Shown here: positions 16,791-25,484 of the stretch, in pieces
Layout: each line of letters opens with the position of its first letter
How positions within the stretch are numbered: the first letter of the stretch is position 1
Assembly: GCA_003263845.1 (NCBI GenBank)
Contig: JYJN01000024.1
Span: forward strand, 1-33,690
From: Vibrio aestivus
GTDB taxonomy: Bacteria; Pseudomonadota; Gammaproteobacteria; Enterobacterales; Vibrionaceae
Length of the DNA stretch: 33,690 nt
Reading direction: 5' to 3'
Position numbers and translations under genes: made by a program
Notes under the pieces: generated by a model
Seen by the model: the letters and a program-made list of their open reading frames with translations, nothing else
Told to the model about the DNA's origin: nothing
Database searches by the model: none

Positions 16791-16839
16791 CCTAGGGATA
16801 AATCCTAGATTTCAACCATTGATTGAGAAGGAAAAAGTA

Positions 16840-17559
16840 ATGGCTACTCCGCATATTAACGCTGAAATGGGTGCATTTGCTGACGTGGTGCTAATGCCCG
16901 GTGATCCGCTACGTGCTAAATACATCGCTGAAACATTCCTAGATGATGCAGTACAAGTGTGCGATGTTCGCAACATGTACGGCTACACGGGCACTTACAA
17001 AGGTCGTAAAATCTCAGTGATGGGCCACGGTATGGGTATTCCGTCGTGTTCAATCTACGTGACAGAGCTGATCAAAGATTTCGGTGTTAAGAAGATCATC
17101 CGAGTTGGTAGCTGTGGTGCGGTGAGCGAAGACATCAAACTGCGTGATGTGGTTATCGGTATGGGCGCGTGTACGGATTCAAAAGTGAACCGTATTCGTT
17201 TCAAAGACCATGACTTTGCTGCGATTGCGGATTATAAAATGGTACGTAACGCAGAAGATGCAGCGAAAGCACGTGGCATCGATGTCAAAGTGGGTAATTT
17301 ATTCTCAGCTGAGCTGTTCTATACGCCAGATCCAGAAATGTTCGATGTAATGGATAAGTACGGCATTGTTGGTGTTGAGATGGAAGCGGCGGGTATCTAC
17401 GGCGTTGCAGCGGAATACGGTGCTAAAGCACTAGCGATTTGTACTGTATCTGACCATATTAAAACCGGTGAGCAAACTACCTCTGATGAACGTGCGACCA
17501 CATTTAATGAGATGATGGAAATTGCGCTAGATTCAGTGCTTCTAGGTGACGAAGACTAA
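16840..17559 (+). CDS. deoD: Purine nucleoside phosphorylase, DeoD type
   Basis: A 239-aa hexameric phosphorylase acting on purine (deoxy)ribonucleosides. [15 protein letters not shown] gives the phosphate site, VGSCGAV and [14 protein letters not shown] the nucleoside site, and [15 protein letters not shown] holds the catalytic Asp (204 in E. coli numbering, initiator Met uncounted) and the partner Arg. I start at ATG 16840, preceded by GAGAAGGAAAAAGTA. The in-frame ATG seven codons earlier would include the Shine-Dalgarno itself. It is the last deo gene, followed by a terminator. Confidence 0.96.
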   Translation: MATPHINAEMGAFADVVLMPGDPLRAKYIAETFLDDAVQVCDVRNMYGYTGTYKGRKISVMGHGMGIPSCSIYVTELIKDFGVKKIIRVGSCGAVSEDIKLRDVVIGMGACTDSKVNRIRFKDHDFAAIADYKMVRNAEDAAKARGIDVKVGNLFSAELFYTPDPEMFDVMDKYGIVGVEMEAAGIYGVAAEYGAKALAICTVSDHIKTGEQTTSDERATTFNEMMEIALDSVLLGDED

Positions 17560-17586
17560 TTTTTGTTCTCACAACGTCGATGATAG

Positions 17587-17624
17587 AAAAGCCCCACAAG
17601 GTAAAACTTGCGGGGCTTTTTGTC
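17587..17624 (+). terminator. Rho-independent terminator of the deo operon
   Basis: AAAAGCCCC-A-CAAG pairs with CTTG-C-GGGGCTTTT with one mismatch, and a T-rich tail follows. Confidence 0.88.
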
Positions 17625-17646
17625 TTGTTTTGTAATCTTACTTCGA

Positions 17647-18288
17647 TTAACTCACGTCTTTTAGCAATAAATTTTCGCCTTTGTCTTTGGGCTTTCGGCG
17701 AACCACTAAAGCGAACAAGAAGCCAGCAATAAAACTGATGATTACCATGGTGTACATGTAGCGATCACTCTTGCGGTAGAAATGATCAGAAATGGCAGTC
17801 ACTCGGCCAGTTTCAAAAGTAAGCCTAACAAAGCCAATGATTGTGTTGTCATGTACCACCGGCTCAATTAACTGCTGCTTACCAATGCTTGCGGTGGAAA
17901 GTGGTGTATCTAATCCAAGAACTTCTCGAGCTGATAGGGCTTTACTACTTGAAGCAAGTCGGATCCCTTCTGCGTCATAAATAGTGGCATCGAATACTAA
18001 GTTGTCTTGCGATAACTGGTTTGTCAGTTTCAGTAGTCGCTCCTGATCTTGTTGAGTGATCATCTCTCTTGCAGAGAGAGCGGCCTGTGATATCAAGATT
18101 TGGCTGAGGGTTTCTAGCTGGTTTGCTTGAATTTGTTCATTACCCTTAGTGATCTTTACACTGTTCACAGCAATGACTGATACCATCGCGATAAGGGCTA
18201 AAATTACGGTCACTCTTAGCGCGACTCGAAATGAAAAAAGTGAGGAATCCATAGACTGCCTAATAGAATTAATTTGGCTTTCAGCCAT
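17647..18288 (-). CDS. ytjB: YtjB/Smp family membrane protein
   Basis: A 213-aa protein with two membrane segments: about residues 22-42 (VALRVTVILALIAMVSVIAV) and about 180-200 (MYTMVIISFIAGFLFALVV). Between them lies a roughly 135-residue periplasmic domain, as in periplasmic sensors but with no attached output domain. It matches the E. coli Smp/YtjB type, and its head-to-head position with serB is also that of E. coli, which supports the call. The function is unknown. I start at ATG 18288 (MAESQINSIRQS). The longer in-frame form begins with TTG and has no ribosome site. Confidence 0.8.
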   Translation of the reverse strand: MAESQINSIRQSMDSSLFSFRVALRVTVILALIAMVSVIAVNSVKITKGNEQIQANQLETLSQILISQAALSAREMITQQDQERLLKLTNQLSQDNLVFDATIYDAEGIRLASSSKALSAREVLGLDTPLSTASIGKQQLIEPVVHDNTIIGFVRLTFETGRVTAISDHFYRKSDRYMYTMVIISFIAGFLFALVVRRKPKDKGENLLLKDVS

Positions 18289-18366
18289 ATTGAGACTTGC
18301 GTTTTTAAATTGCAATAGGTTAACTAACGGGTAGCTTACTTTAAGTTTAATTTATGGATTACAAAC

Positions 18367-19346
18367 ATGGAAACGTTGAAGAGACTACCAATAAAGCGTC
18401 ACACTTCGCTTTTAACACGTCTACCTGAAACCCGCCTCGCAACTCAATTGGACAAGCAACGCGCCAATTGGGTTATTTTTGGCGAGTACCTATCACCGAA
18501 GCATTTTGACGACATTGACTTCTTCACCGGATACTACAACTCAATCATCGACACATGGAAAGTCGGTTATTATGAAGTGGCACTGATGTCTGGCGATCTG
18601 ACGCCGGAACATGAAGAGATCTTACAAGGATTGGGTTTAGACTACGCTTCGCTATCAGAAGTCCCAGATCTATCGAGTCCAGGCTTGATTGTTTTCGATA
18701 TGGACTCAACTGCGATTCAAATCGAATGTATTGATGAGATTGCAAAGCTAGCGGGTGTAGGTGAAGAGGTTGCAGAAGTGACCGAGCGCGCAATGCAAGG
18801 TGAACTCGATTTTGAGCAAAGCCTGCGTCAACGAGTGGGTAAATTGGCAGGAGCCGATGAGTCAATTCTGGAATCAGTACGCTCGACGTTACCTTTCATG
18901 CCGGACTTAACCTCCCTCATTACGACCTTGAATGAACTTGGTTGGAAAACGGCAATTGCATCGGGTGGTTTCACTTACTTCTCGGATTACCTAAAAGAAG
19001 AGGTTGGTTTCGATTTCGCTCAGTCTAACCAGCTAGAGATTACTGATGGAAAGCTGACGGGTAAAGTTGTCGGTGACGTCGTGTCTGCGCAGACTAAAGC
19101 CGAAATTCTAGTTGAGCTGGCAGAGAAGTACGAAATCGAAGGGCACAATACCGTGGCAGTCGGTGACGGTGCGAATGATTTGGTAATGATGGATGCCGCT
19201 GGTCTTGGTATTGCTTATCACGCCAAGCCTAAAGTACAAGAGAAAGCACAAACTGCTATTCGCCATTCGGGCTTGGGGGGGTGCTTTGTATCCTATCCGC
19301 TGGCCTAGCGAAGCAGCAAAAAATTAGCTGGCAAAGCAAGCCTTAA
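18367..19346 (+). CDS. serB: Phosphoserine phosphatase, frameshifted at the C-terminus
   Basis: An about 326-aa HAD-family phosphatase, the last step of serine biosynthesis. The catalytic motif IVFDMDSTAIQIECIDEIA has the nucleophile Asp111 and acid/base Asp113. Motif II lies in KTAIASGGFT, and motif III/IV in TVAVGDGANDLVMMDAAGLG. An N-terminal regulatory-like region of about 105 aa precedes it, as in gammaproteobacterial SerB. One G is missing from the seven-G run at 19275-19281. The repair gives GLGGVLCILSAGLAKQQK and a TAA at 19344-19346, while the raw frame stops at 19308. It is divergent from ytjB. Confidence 0.94.
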
Positions 19347-19380
19347 CAGGCGCAATAGCTAAACAAGCAGTAGCTATATA

Positions 19381-19409
19381 AAAAAGCGAGGTGTTTGCCT
19401 CGCTTTTTT
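19381..19409. terminator. Bidirectional terminator between serB and the PilZ gene
   Basis: GCGAGG/CCTCGC stem flanked by A5 on the left and T6 on the right, between convergent genes. Confidence 0.88.
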
Positions 19410-19427
19410 CATTAAAGGGTGAGGGCT

Positions 19428-21768
19428 CTACCTTGTGAGTTCGAGCCTGACTAACACTTCCTCGGTAATGTCGACGATCTCGCCATAACCCACGACGGCT
19501 TTGATCTCTTTTTCTAGATTGCGAGCATTGTGCAAACTAATCTGAGCAAGTTCTTCTAAATCGAGAGAAAGCAAGGTTGTGAAGGGGTCGAATATCGGAG
19601 CTGCACACAGACGAAGGGCAAAGAACTCACCAATTGTTTGGGCCTTTTTAATGAAGGCGATGCGCTCTTTGGTACTATCAAAATCAGACAGCAACTGAGT
19701 TTCGACCGATTGAATTCGAGTGCCAAACTTGACGGTTGAAATATAAATCTCGTTGTATTGTGGTTTGGCGCCATCAATGCGTTTCATTGGGGCGGCAAGA
19801 AGCGTGTTGCTGCGACCTTTATAAATAGGCTCTAGCGAGAAATGTTCTTCATGACCAAGCTTAGCAAATAGGGCTAAGTGAGGGAGAAGGGGATAGTTGA
19901 CTCCAATGACACTCGGAGCAATGGCTGAGCCTTTCTTGCTTGCAAATACGGGGGTGCAGACTACTTTGTCTAGCATTATGTCGTGCAGCCCTTCGAGCAG
20001 TTCATTGGTTGGTAACAGCTCTTTATTGGGTGTCAGTTTATCCTGATTGTGCGTAATTAGACGATTCAGGAAGTGCACGGTTTTAACCGTCTCTTTTTTC
20101 TCTTCGATTTCAAGTTGGAGCTTTTTACCGCCGGCACTAACCCGTACGATGCGGTAAGGAACATCGCTGAGAGGAACCTCTTTATCATAGAGCTGCAGCT
20201 CCTTGAAATTAATACTGCACATAGTACTAGCTGCAACATCGATCGGTTTTGCTAATGCGATGCTTAAACCACGCTTGGAAACATCGAGTGTTGTTCCCTC
20301 TATTTTCGCGTTGTTAACGGAGAGCAATAGTGGTGAGCGGAATTTATACCTTGGCTCTTTGCGCGAGATTGAGCATCAAAGTACAAGCAAATCGGTTGGT
20401 TTGCCGACTTACGTGCATGCCTAAACTTGTTGAGCTCCTTACTCGCAAGACGCGGTTTCTCCGTCAGCAGGTAGTCTCGCGCAGAATTTGTATCGGCAAT
20501 TTCTTGCAGCATTCCACAGTGCGTAAGAGATTGAGTATCAAGGTTGAGCTCAGTTGAGTGTTGTGCAAGTGCTTCTCGCTCTTTATCGGACAGCTCAAAT
20601 ACGGAAAGACGAAATGCTTTCCAGCTGGCTCTTTTCGCCCCAACGTGCCAAAACAATTGGCGCTGTTCTCTAGTCGCTTCAGGCATCATCATCGAGAAAA
20701 ACAGCTGCTTTCCTTGATGCTCATGAGTAAATGCGTAAAGCACATTATTGCTGCCCTTAAGACCTGGACGAGTCAGCATATCCATGCGCTCTGGGTGGAA
20801 CAGGCTATCTAGCGTCTGTTGATTGCGTTCATCATGCCAGTACTGCCAAATAGGCTGATTGTTTTCGGTCATCAGGGCAAGTTTGAGTTCATTACCACTG
20901 AAAAACAAAGGTAGATTACAAGTGTGCTTGAGGTAGGTGTGTTCGAAGCCTCGGGTACGAGCGCGAATAATCTTGTCCTGGTTATCGTGCTTTGCTCGCT
21001 GTGACTCATCAACTAATGACTGCTGAATAAAGCGCTCAATCACATCGGATTGAGACAATCGAACGCTTCGTAAAAACTTAACCGCATCGTTCTCGTAGGA
21101 CTCATCAATACCAACTACGCGATATTGAATCTTTTGATGAATGCCATCGAGTGCCGATGTTTTCGCTAGCTCCACGTAGTGGACGTCAATGACTTCGCCT
21201 AGTTTGTAGTTAAATGCGGTTGGAACTTTAAATCGTGCACCTGATGGTGAAATATCGGCAGTGACAGCATGAACCAACTGATCGTTGGGCAAATGTATTT
21301 CTACTTGTGAGCTGATTTTTAGCCGATTTTCTTGGCGTTTTAAATCGTAGCCTAGAGTTACGGGTTCAACCTCAAACGGACTATTGGCACTGGTAATCTC
21401 TTTGGGCTGGTTGTTGCCTCGTTGCTGCATTACACGGAAGTTGTTTCGAGTGTTACACAGTGCAAGCCAAACGCCTTCTGTATACCCCCCAAACTTCTGG
21501 ATATTTTTGTGGTACGCATTGAAAGCAACGTCATCAACCAATGTTTCAGTCCATCCAGTTCATACTCCCTACATTCACCGTTGACACGCCCGCGCAGGTC
21601 GATAGTTTTAGTGCAAGGCTCCATGATGCGATTGAGCTCCATTTTGACCAAAATTTTGGTCGATGGTGGCTCGCCCTCTGTCATTTGAGAAAGAAGGTAG
21701 TCGAAATCAGGTGAGTGATAGGCAGTGATCAGTCGTTCTGCCAGTGAGAGAATTTCAGCTTGCTGCAT
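19428..21768 (-). CDS. Double PilZ-domain c-di-GMP receptor protein (PlzC-like), two frameshifts
   Basis: An about 780-aa protein in the position of V. cholerae PlzC, between serB and radA. Two PilZ signatures are visible: KRQENRLKISS followed by ADISPSGARF (about residue 160-200), and PRYKFRSPLLL followed by LDVSKRGLSIAL (about 475-510). Each has the arginine pair and the D/NxSxxG loop that bind cyclic di-GMP. The rest is cytoplasmic without clear domains. One base is missing near 21540 (after LKHWL) and one near 20360, just before the second Arg motif, so the raw sequence shows three overlapping ORFs. With both repaired the span is an exact number of codons. Likely roles are motility, biofilm or virulence control. 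ATG 21768 has a weak ribosome site. Confidence 0.85.
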
Positions 21769-21905
21769 GCTTTTCTGTTAGAGTAGTCCGTTAAATAGTA
21801 TATCGACCCAGTTATATTGAACTTTAGTGATACTTGGCTGCGAATCAACCTTTTGCAGCCCTTTTATCCTAATGGCTCACAGAGTTTATTTAAATTTGAG
21901 GTGAC

Positions 21906-23285
21906 ATGGCAAAAGCAAAACGCGCCTACGTCTGCAACGATTGTGGTGCAGACTTCCCACGATGGCAGGGGCAATGTAATGCCTGTGGTGCATGGAATAC
22001 CATTTCCGAAGTGAGGCTTGCAGCTTCACCGACAGTTGCTCGTAATGAGCGCCTGTCGGGTTATGCAGGCTCTGCTACCGAATCTAAAGTACAAACGCTT
22101 TCCGACATCGATTTGCAAGAAGTACCACGTTTTACTAGTGGTTTTAAAGAGCTTGATCGAGTGCTCGGAGGAGGGGTAGTTCCCGGAGCGGCAATTTTGA
22201 TCGGTGGTAGCCCAGGTGCTGGTAAATCCACTTTGCTGTTGCAAACCATGTGCTTACTGTCGTCGCAAATGCCAACCTTGTATGTCACTGGTGAAGAATC
22301 CCTTCAGCAAGTCGCGATGCGCGCTTCACGTCTTGGTTTACCAAAAGATCACCTTAAGATGCTGTCGGAAACGAACGTGGATAAGATCTGCCAAATCGCC
22401 GAGAAAGAGCAGCCGCGAATCATGGTTATCGACTCGATTCAAGTTATGCACGTGGCAGACGTTCAGTCGTCTCCGGGCAGTGTGGCTCAGGTTCGTGAAT
22501 CAGCAACTGCACTGACACGCTATGCCAAGCAAAATAACGTCGCGGTGTTTATTGTTGGTCACGTCACCAAAGATGGAACCCTTGCAGGGCCAAAAGTCCT
22601 TGAACACATTATTGACTGTTCGGTATTGCTTGATGGTGGCACCGATAGCCGTTTTCGCACCATGCGCAGCCATAAGAACCGTTTTGGTGCGGTGAATGAG
22701 TTAGGCGTTTTTGCCATGACTGCGCAGGGCTTGAAAGAAGTCAGTAACCCATCGGCGATTTTTCTTTCTCGTGGTGAAGAAGAAACCTCTGGCAGTTCGG
22801 TAATGGTGGTTTGGGAAGGGACACGTCCCTTGCTTGTCGAGATTCAAGCTCTGGTGGACTATTCGCAGCTTGCCAACCCACGCCGAGTCGCAGTTGGCTT
22901 AGAGCAAAACCGCTTATCTTTATTGCTGGCGGTATTGCATAAACATGGCGGTCTTCAAATGGCAGACCAAGATGTCTTCGTCAATGTTGTTGGTGGTGTA
23001 AAGGTCACAGAGACCAGTGCAGACCTTGCGTTAGTGATGGCGCTACTGTCTAGCTTCCGAGATCGTGCATTACCAAAAGATGTGGTGATATTTGGGGAAG
23101 TTGGCCTTGCGGGGGAGATTCGTCCTGTGCCAAGTGGTCAAGAGCGCTTAAATGAAGCCTTCAAACATGGCTTTAAGAAAGCGATTGTTCCTGCCGCTAA
23201 CATGCCTAAAGGTGGCATTCCAGGAATGCAAATTCATGGTGTGAAGAAGTTGTCCGAGGCAATCGAAGCCTTTGACGAGCTGTAA
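21906..23285 (+). CDS. radA: DNA repair protein RadA
   Basis: A 459-aa RecA-related branch-migration helicase. In order: a zinc finger with Cys10, Cys13, Cys24 and Cys27; a Walker A GGSPGAGKST at residues 100-109; a Walker B region IMVIDSIQVM; the RadA-specific KNRFG motif (SHKNRFGAVNELG); and a C-terminal Lon-protease-like domain lacking peptidase function. Length matches E. coli RadA (460 aa). The start ATG 21906 follows GAGGTGAC. It is divergent from the PilZ gene. A repeat element begins 3 nt after its stop. Confidence 0.97.
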   Translation: MAKAKRAYVCNDCGADFPRWQGQCNACGAWNTISEVRLAASPTVARNERLSGYAGSATESKVQTLSDIDLQEVPRFTSGFKELDRVLGGGVVPGAAILIGGSPGAGKSTLLLQTMCLLSSQMPTLYVTGEESLQQVAMRASRLGLPKDHLKMLSETNVDKICQIAEKEQPRIMVIDSIQVMHVADVQSSPGSVAQVRESATALTRYAKQNNVAVFIVGHVTKDGTLAGPKVLEHIIDCSVLLDGGTDSRFRTMRSHKNRFGAVNELGVFAMTAQGLKEVSNPSAIFLSRGEEETSGSSVMVVWEGTRPLLVEIQALVDYSQLANPRRVAVGLEQNRLSLLLAVLHKHGGLQMADQDVFVNVVGGVKVTETSADLALVMALLSSFRDRALPKDVVIFGEVGLAGEIRPVPSGQERLNEAFKHGFKKAIVPAANMPKGGIPGMQIHGVKKLSEAIEAFDEL

Positions 23286-23287
23286 AA

Positions 23288-23550
23288 TACCCAAGTAACC
23301 TCAAGATGCGTGGTTCAGCGAGAATTGCCTGGTTTGCAAACGCGGCAACGAGCCGACAATCTAGTGGTTCTAAATTGAGAATCGTTAACAAAGTGTGCGA
23401 ACTAGGCCAACTCGCCCTTCGGGAGCAGTTCACTGGTTCAGTTTCTACGTTAAATAACTTGGAAAGAACACTTTATTCCGCTGCGTTATTTGCCTTGAAC
23501 TTGAACCAGTGACCACGCTCTGAATCCTGCATCTTGAAGTCACTTGGGTA
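23288..23550. mobile_element. MITE-like element, 263 bp
   Basis: The terminal inverted repeats are TACCCAAGT-A-AC-C-TCAAGATGC (23288-23309) and its complement with two mismatches (23529-23550), 22 bp each, with weaker similarity continuing inwards. Inside, TCACTGGTTC (23430-23439) pairs with GAACCAGTGA (23503-23512). There is no transposase; open frames inside show no family resemblance. TA-rich sequence flanks both ends. It is probably mobilised in trans and typical of repeats scattered in Vibrio genomes. It occupies most of the radA to GGDEF gap; the remaining 117 nt presumably hold the GGDEF gene promoter. Confidence 0.75.
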
Positions 23551-23667
23551 TAAGCATAAGTAAGAAGTGATCGGCCTATAATCCTCAGTATTAGGAGGTC
23601 GTATCAGCTATTGATTTATTGCATAATAGTGAGGTCTCCTATAAATACAATCAAGGATTGATTGGGT

Positions 23668-25290
23668 ATGCGTTACTTCTTGCTAATGCTATTGATGATT
23701 GTTTTTTCGCCCACTTGTTTGGCGAGCGAGACGATTTTGTCTAAACCTATTCAATGGTTCTCAAGCAGTTGGGAGGAAGATTTAAGCGCCTTCCAAACAG
23801 TAAATTCAAAAGAGAGCTACTCACTAACTGGCGAGACTCAAGTTAGTTACCTTTCATTTCAGGTAATGGCAGATGGCGAGTATGTTGTCGACTTTCGCAA
23901 TTCTGCGTTGATTAATCGATTTGAACATCGCTTAGTTGATAAGCAAGGTTTATTGCACCTGAGTGTGATTGGGGGGATATCCTCGCAAGCGACACATGAG
24001 TTCTTTTTGCGTCATGGAGTGAGGGTATATTTACCCGCAGGAGAATACTCTCTTATCACTCGTCAAGAATCCAAGTTCAATATCGCCCCACCGACACCCT
24101 TCGTGCTTTCATATCAGGATTATGTAGAAGATATTAAGGTTGGTAGTGCGATTACATTAATTGGAGTCGGAATATTTTTCGCGCTATTTCTCTACTACTT
24201 CGTCCTTTCCATTACACGTAAGAACATTGTTGATTTCACTTATGCGCTGTTCATACTCGGCAATTTGTTGTTTAACAGTACGACGTTACTGGTCTTTTCT
24301 GACCTGTTTGGCTGGCGTTCATTTGTGGGGGCTAGTTGGCCGATCTTCTTTTCCAACATTGCCTACATCGTTTTTGTTCTTACATTGCTCGAAATCAGCC
24401 GGCGTAGTAACCCGATATTATGGTCGGTTGGGGTCGGTATCCTTTCCCTTTTCGCCTGCTTTATTGTTATCGGGGCGCTCTATCCAAACTATCAAAACGA
24501 AATCAACCGAATCGCTGTAGGGATCTTCATTTCATATGGTTTGGTTGCGGGGCTAGTAAAGAGTTTTAAAGGCAATATGGTGGCTAGGTGGTACGTCGTG
24601 GCCAATCTAGGATTCTTTATTCTTGCTACAGTGGCAATTTCACAAGAGCAGATTGCTGGGCTTAACACGATTTATATGTCGCATATTGGTTTACTGGCGG
24701 TCGCAATTGAAGTCTTGCTTCTGTCGTGTGTCGTCTCTTACCAAATGAGTTTGGTTGAAGAAGACAAAACCAAAGCGGTGAAGCGAGCACAGGATTTGGT
24801 CAAGCTTGCCCATACAGATCTTTTGACTCAATTGCCTAATCGATATGCGATGGATCTGCGTTTGCAGCAGGTGACTGACTTTGATGCCTTTATCTATATT
24901 GATCTTGATGGATTAAAACATTGCAATGACACTTACGGTCATGATGAGGGCGACAAACTGCTGATGGGTTTTAGTCGCAAGTTGTCCAAGGTGCTTCCGA
25001 AAGAAGCGGAATTTTATCGTATTGCAGGAGACGAGTTTGCCATCATCTATCCTGCGAGTATCGGTAAGCTTGTGGTTGCGGACATTCATGCCACGGAAGC
25101 AGAACTTAAGCAGGAGCTAAAAGCGTTTGCAGGAGTAAGTTTTGGTGTTGCCATGTTCAATGATCATGAGGGTGTTTATCAAGCTGTGAATGCAGCAGAT
25201 GCCGATATGTATTTGAACAAAAAGCGTCGTAAGCGAGCGTCTTCCTCTCAAGGAAAAACAGCAACAATGGTGGATGAATCCCTTACCTAA
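23668..25290 (+). CDS. 7TM receptor-type diguanylate cyclase (GGDEF)
   Basis: A 540-aa inner-membrane protein. Order: signal peptide (about 1-21, ending SPTCLA); a periplasmic domain of about 130 aa like 7TMR-DISM extracellular domains; seven hydrophobic segments (about 160-370); a short coiled linker; and a cytoplasmic GGDEF domain (about 385-515). The nucleotide-binding stretch DLDGLKHCNDTYGHDEGDK is intact. The active-site loop is AGDEF (453-457) rather than GGDEF, a variant active in some cyclases. No RxxD inhibitory site precedes it. It probably makes cyclic di-GMP in response to a periplasmic ligand, close to the PilZ receptor gene. I prefer ATG 23668 over TTG 23662. Confidence 0.86.
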   Translation: MRYFLLMLLMIVFSPTCLASETILSKPIQWFSSSWEEDLSAFQTVNSKESYSLTGETQVSYLSFQVMADGEYVVDFRNSALINRFEHRLVDKQGLLHLSVIGGISSQATHEFFLRHGVRVYLPAGEYSLITRQESKFNIAPPTPFVLSYQDYVEDIKVGSAITLIGVGIFFALFLYYFVLSITRKNIVDFTYALFILGNLLFNSTTLLVFSDLFGWRSFVGASWPIFFSNIAYIVFVLTLLEISRRSNPILWSVGVGILSLFACFIVIGALYPNYQNEINRIAVGIFISYGLVAGLVKSFKGNMVARWYVVANLGFFILATVAISQEQIAGLNTIYMSHIGLLAVAIEVLLLSCVVSYQMSLVEEDKTKAVKRAQDLVKLAHTDLLTQLPNRYAMDLRLQQVTDFDAFIYIDLDGLKHCNDTYGHDEGDKLLMGFSRKLSKVLPKEAEFYRIAGDEFAIIYPASIGKLVVADIHATEAELKQELKAFAGVSFGVAMFNDHEGVYQAVNAADADMYLNKKRRKRASSSQGKTATMVDESLT

Positions 25291-25438
25291 ATCATAAGTA
25301 ATAGCAGAGTTCCGCCTGTCTCAATAAAGGTTATGTACAGCTATAGCCTTTGCAATCTTATCAATAGTAGTCTTTACTGTTCGAACAGAAAGTTTTTCCA
25401 ACCTATTTGCACGCAAAGCTATGAGTATTGACAGATTG

Positions 25439-25447
25439 TGGTATACT
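25439..25447 (+). promoter_or_regulatory. Extended -10 promoter of fusA
   Basis: TGG-TATACT (-10 at 25442-25447) is followed by a GC-rich discriminator CTGCGCGC. Such discriminators are common at ppGpp-repressed translation genes. The -35 is weak. Confidence 0.5.
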
Positions 25448-25484
25448 CTGCGCGCAATTTATATCCTATTAACAGAGTAAGACA

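Noticed and set aside
18367..19308. serB ending FVSYPLA at 19308
   Set aside because: The change follows a seven-G run; one added G restores the usual SerB tail and length.
23306..23512. 68-aa ORF inside the MITE-like element
   Set aside because: It lies within an internally paired repeat, shows no family resemblance and has no ribosome site.
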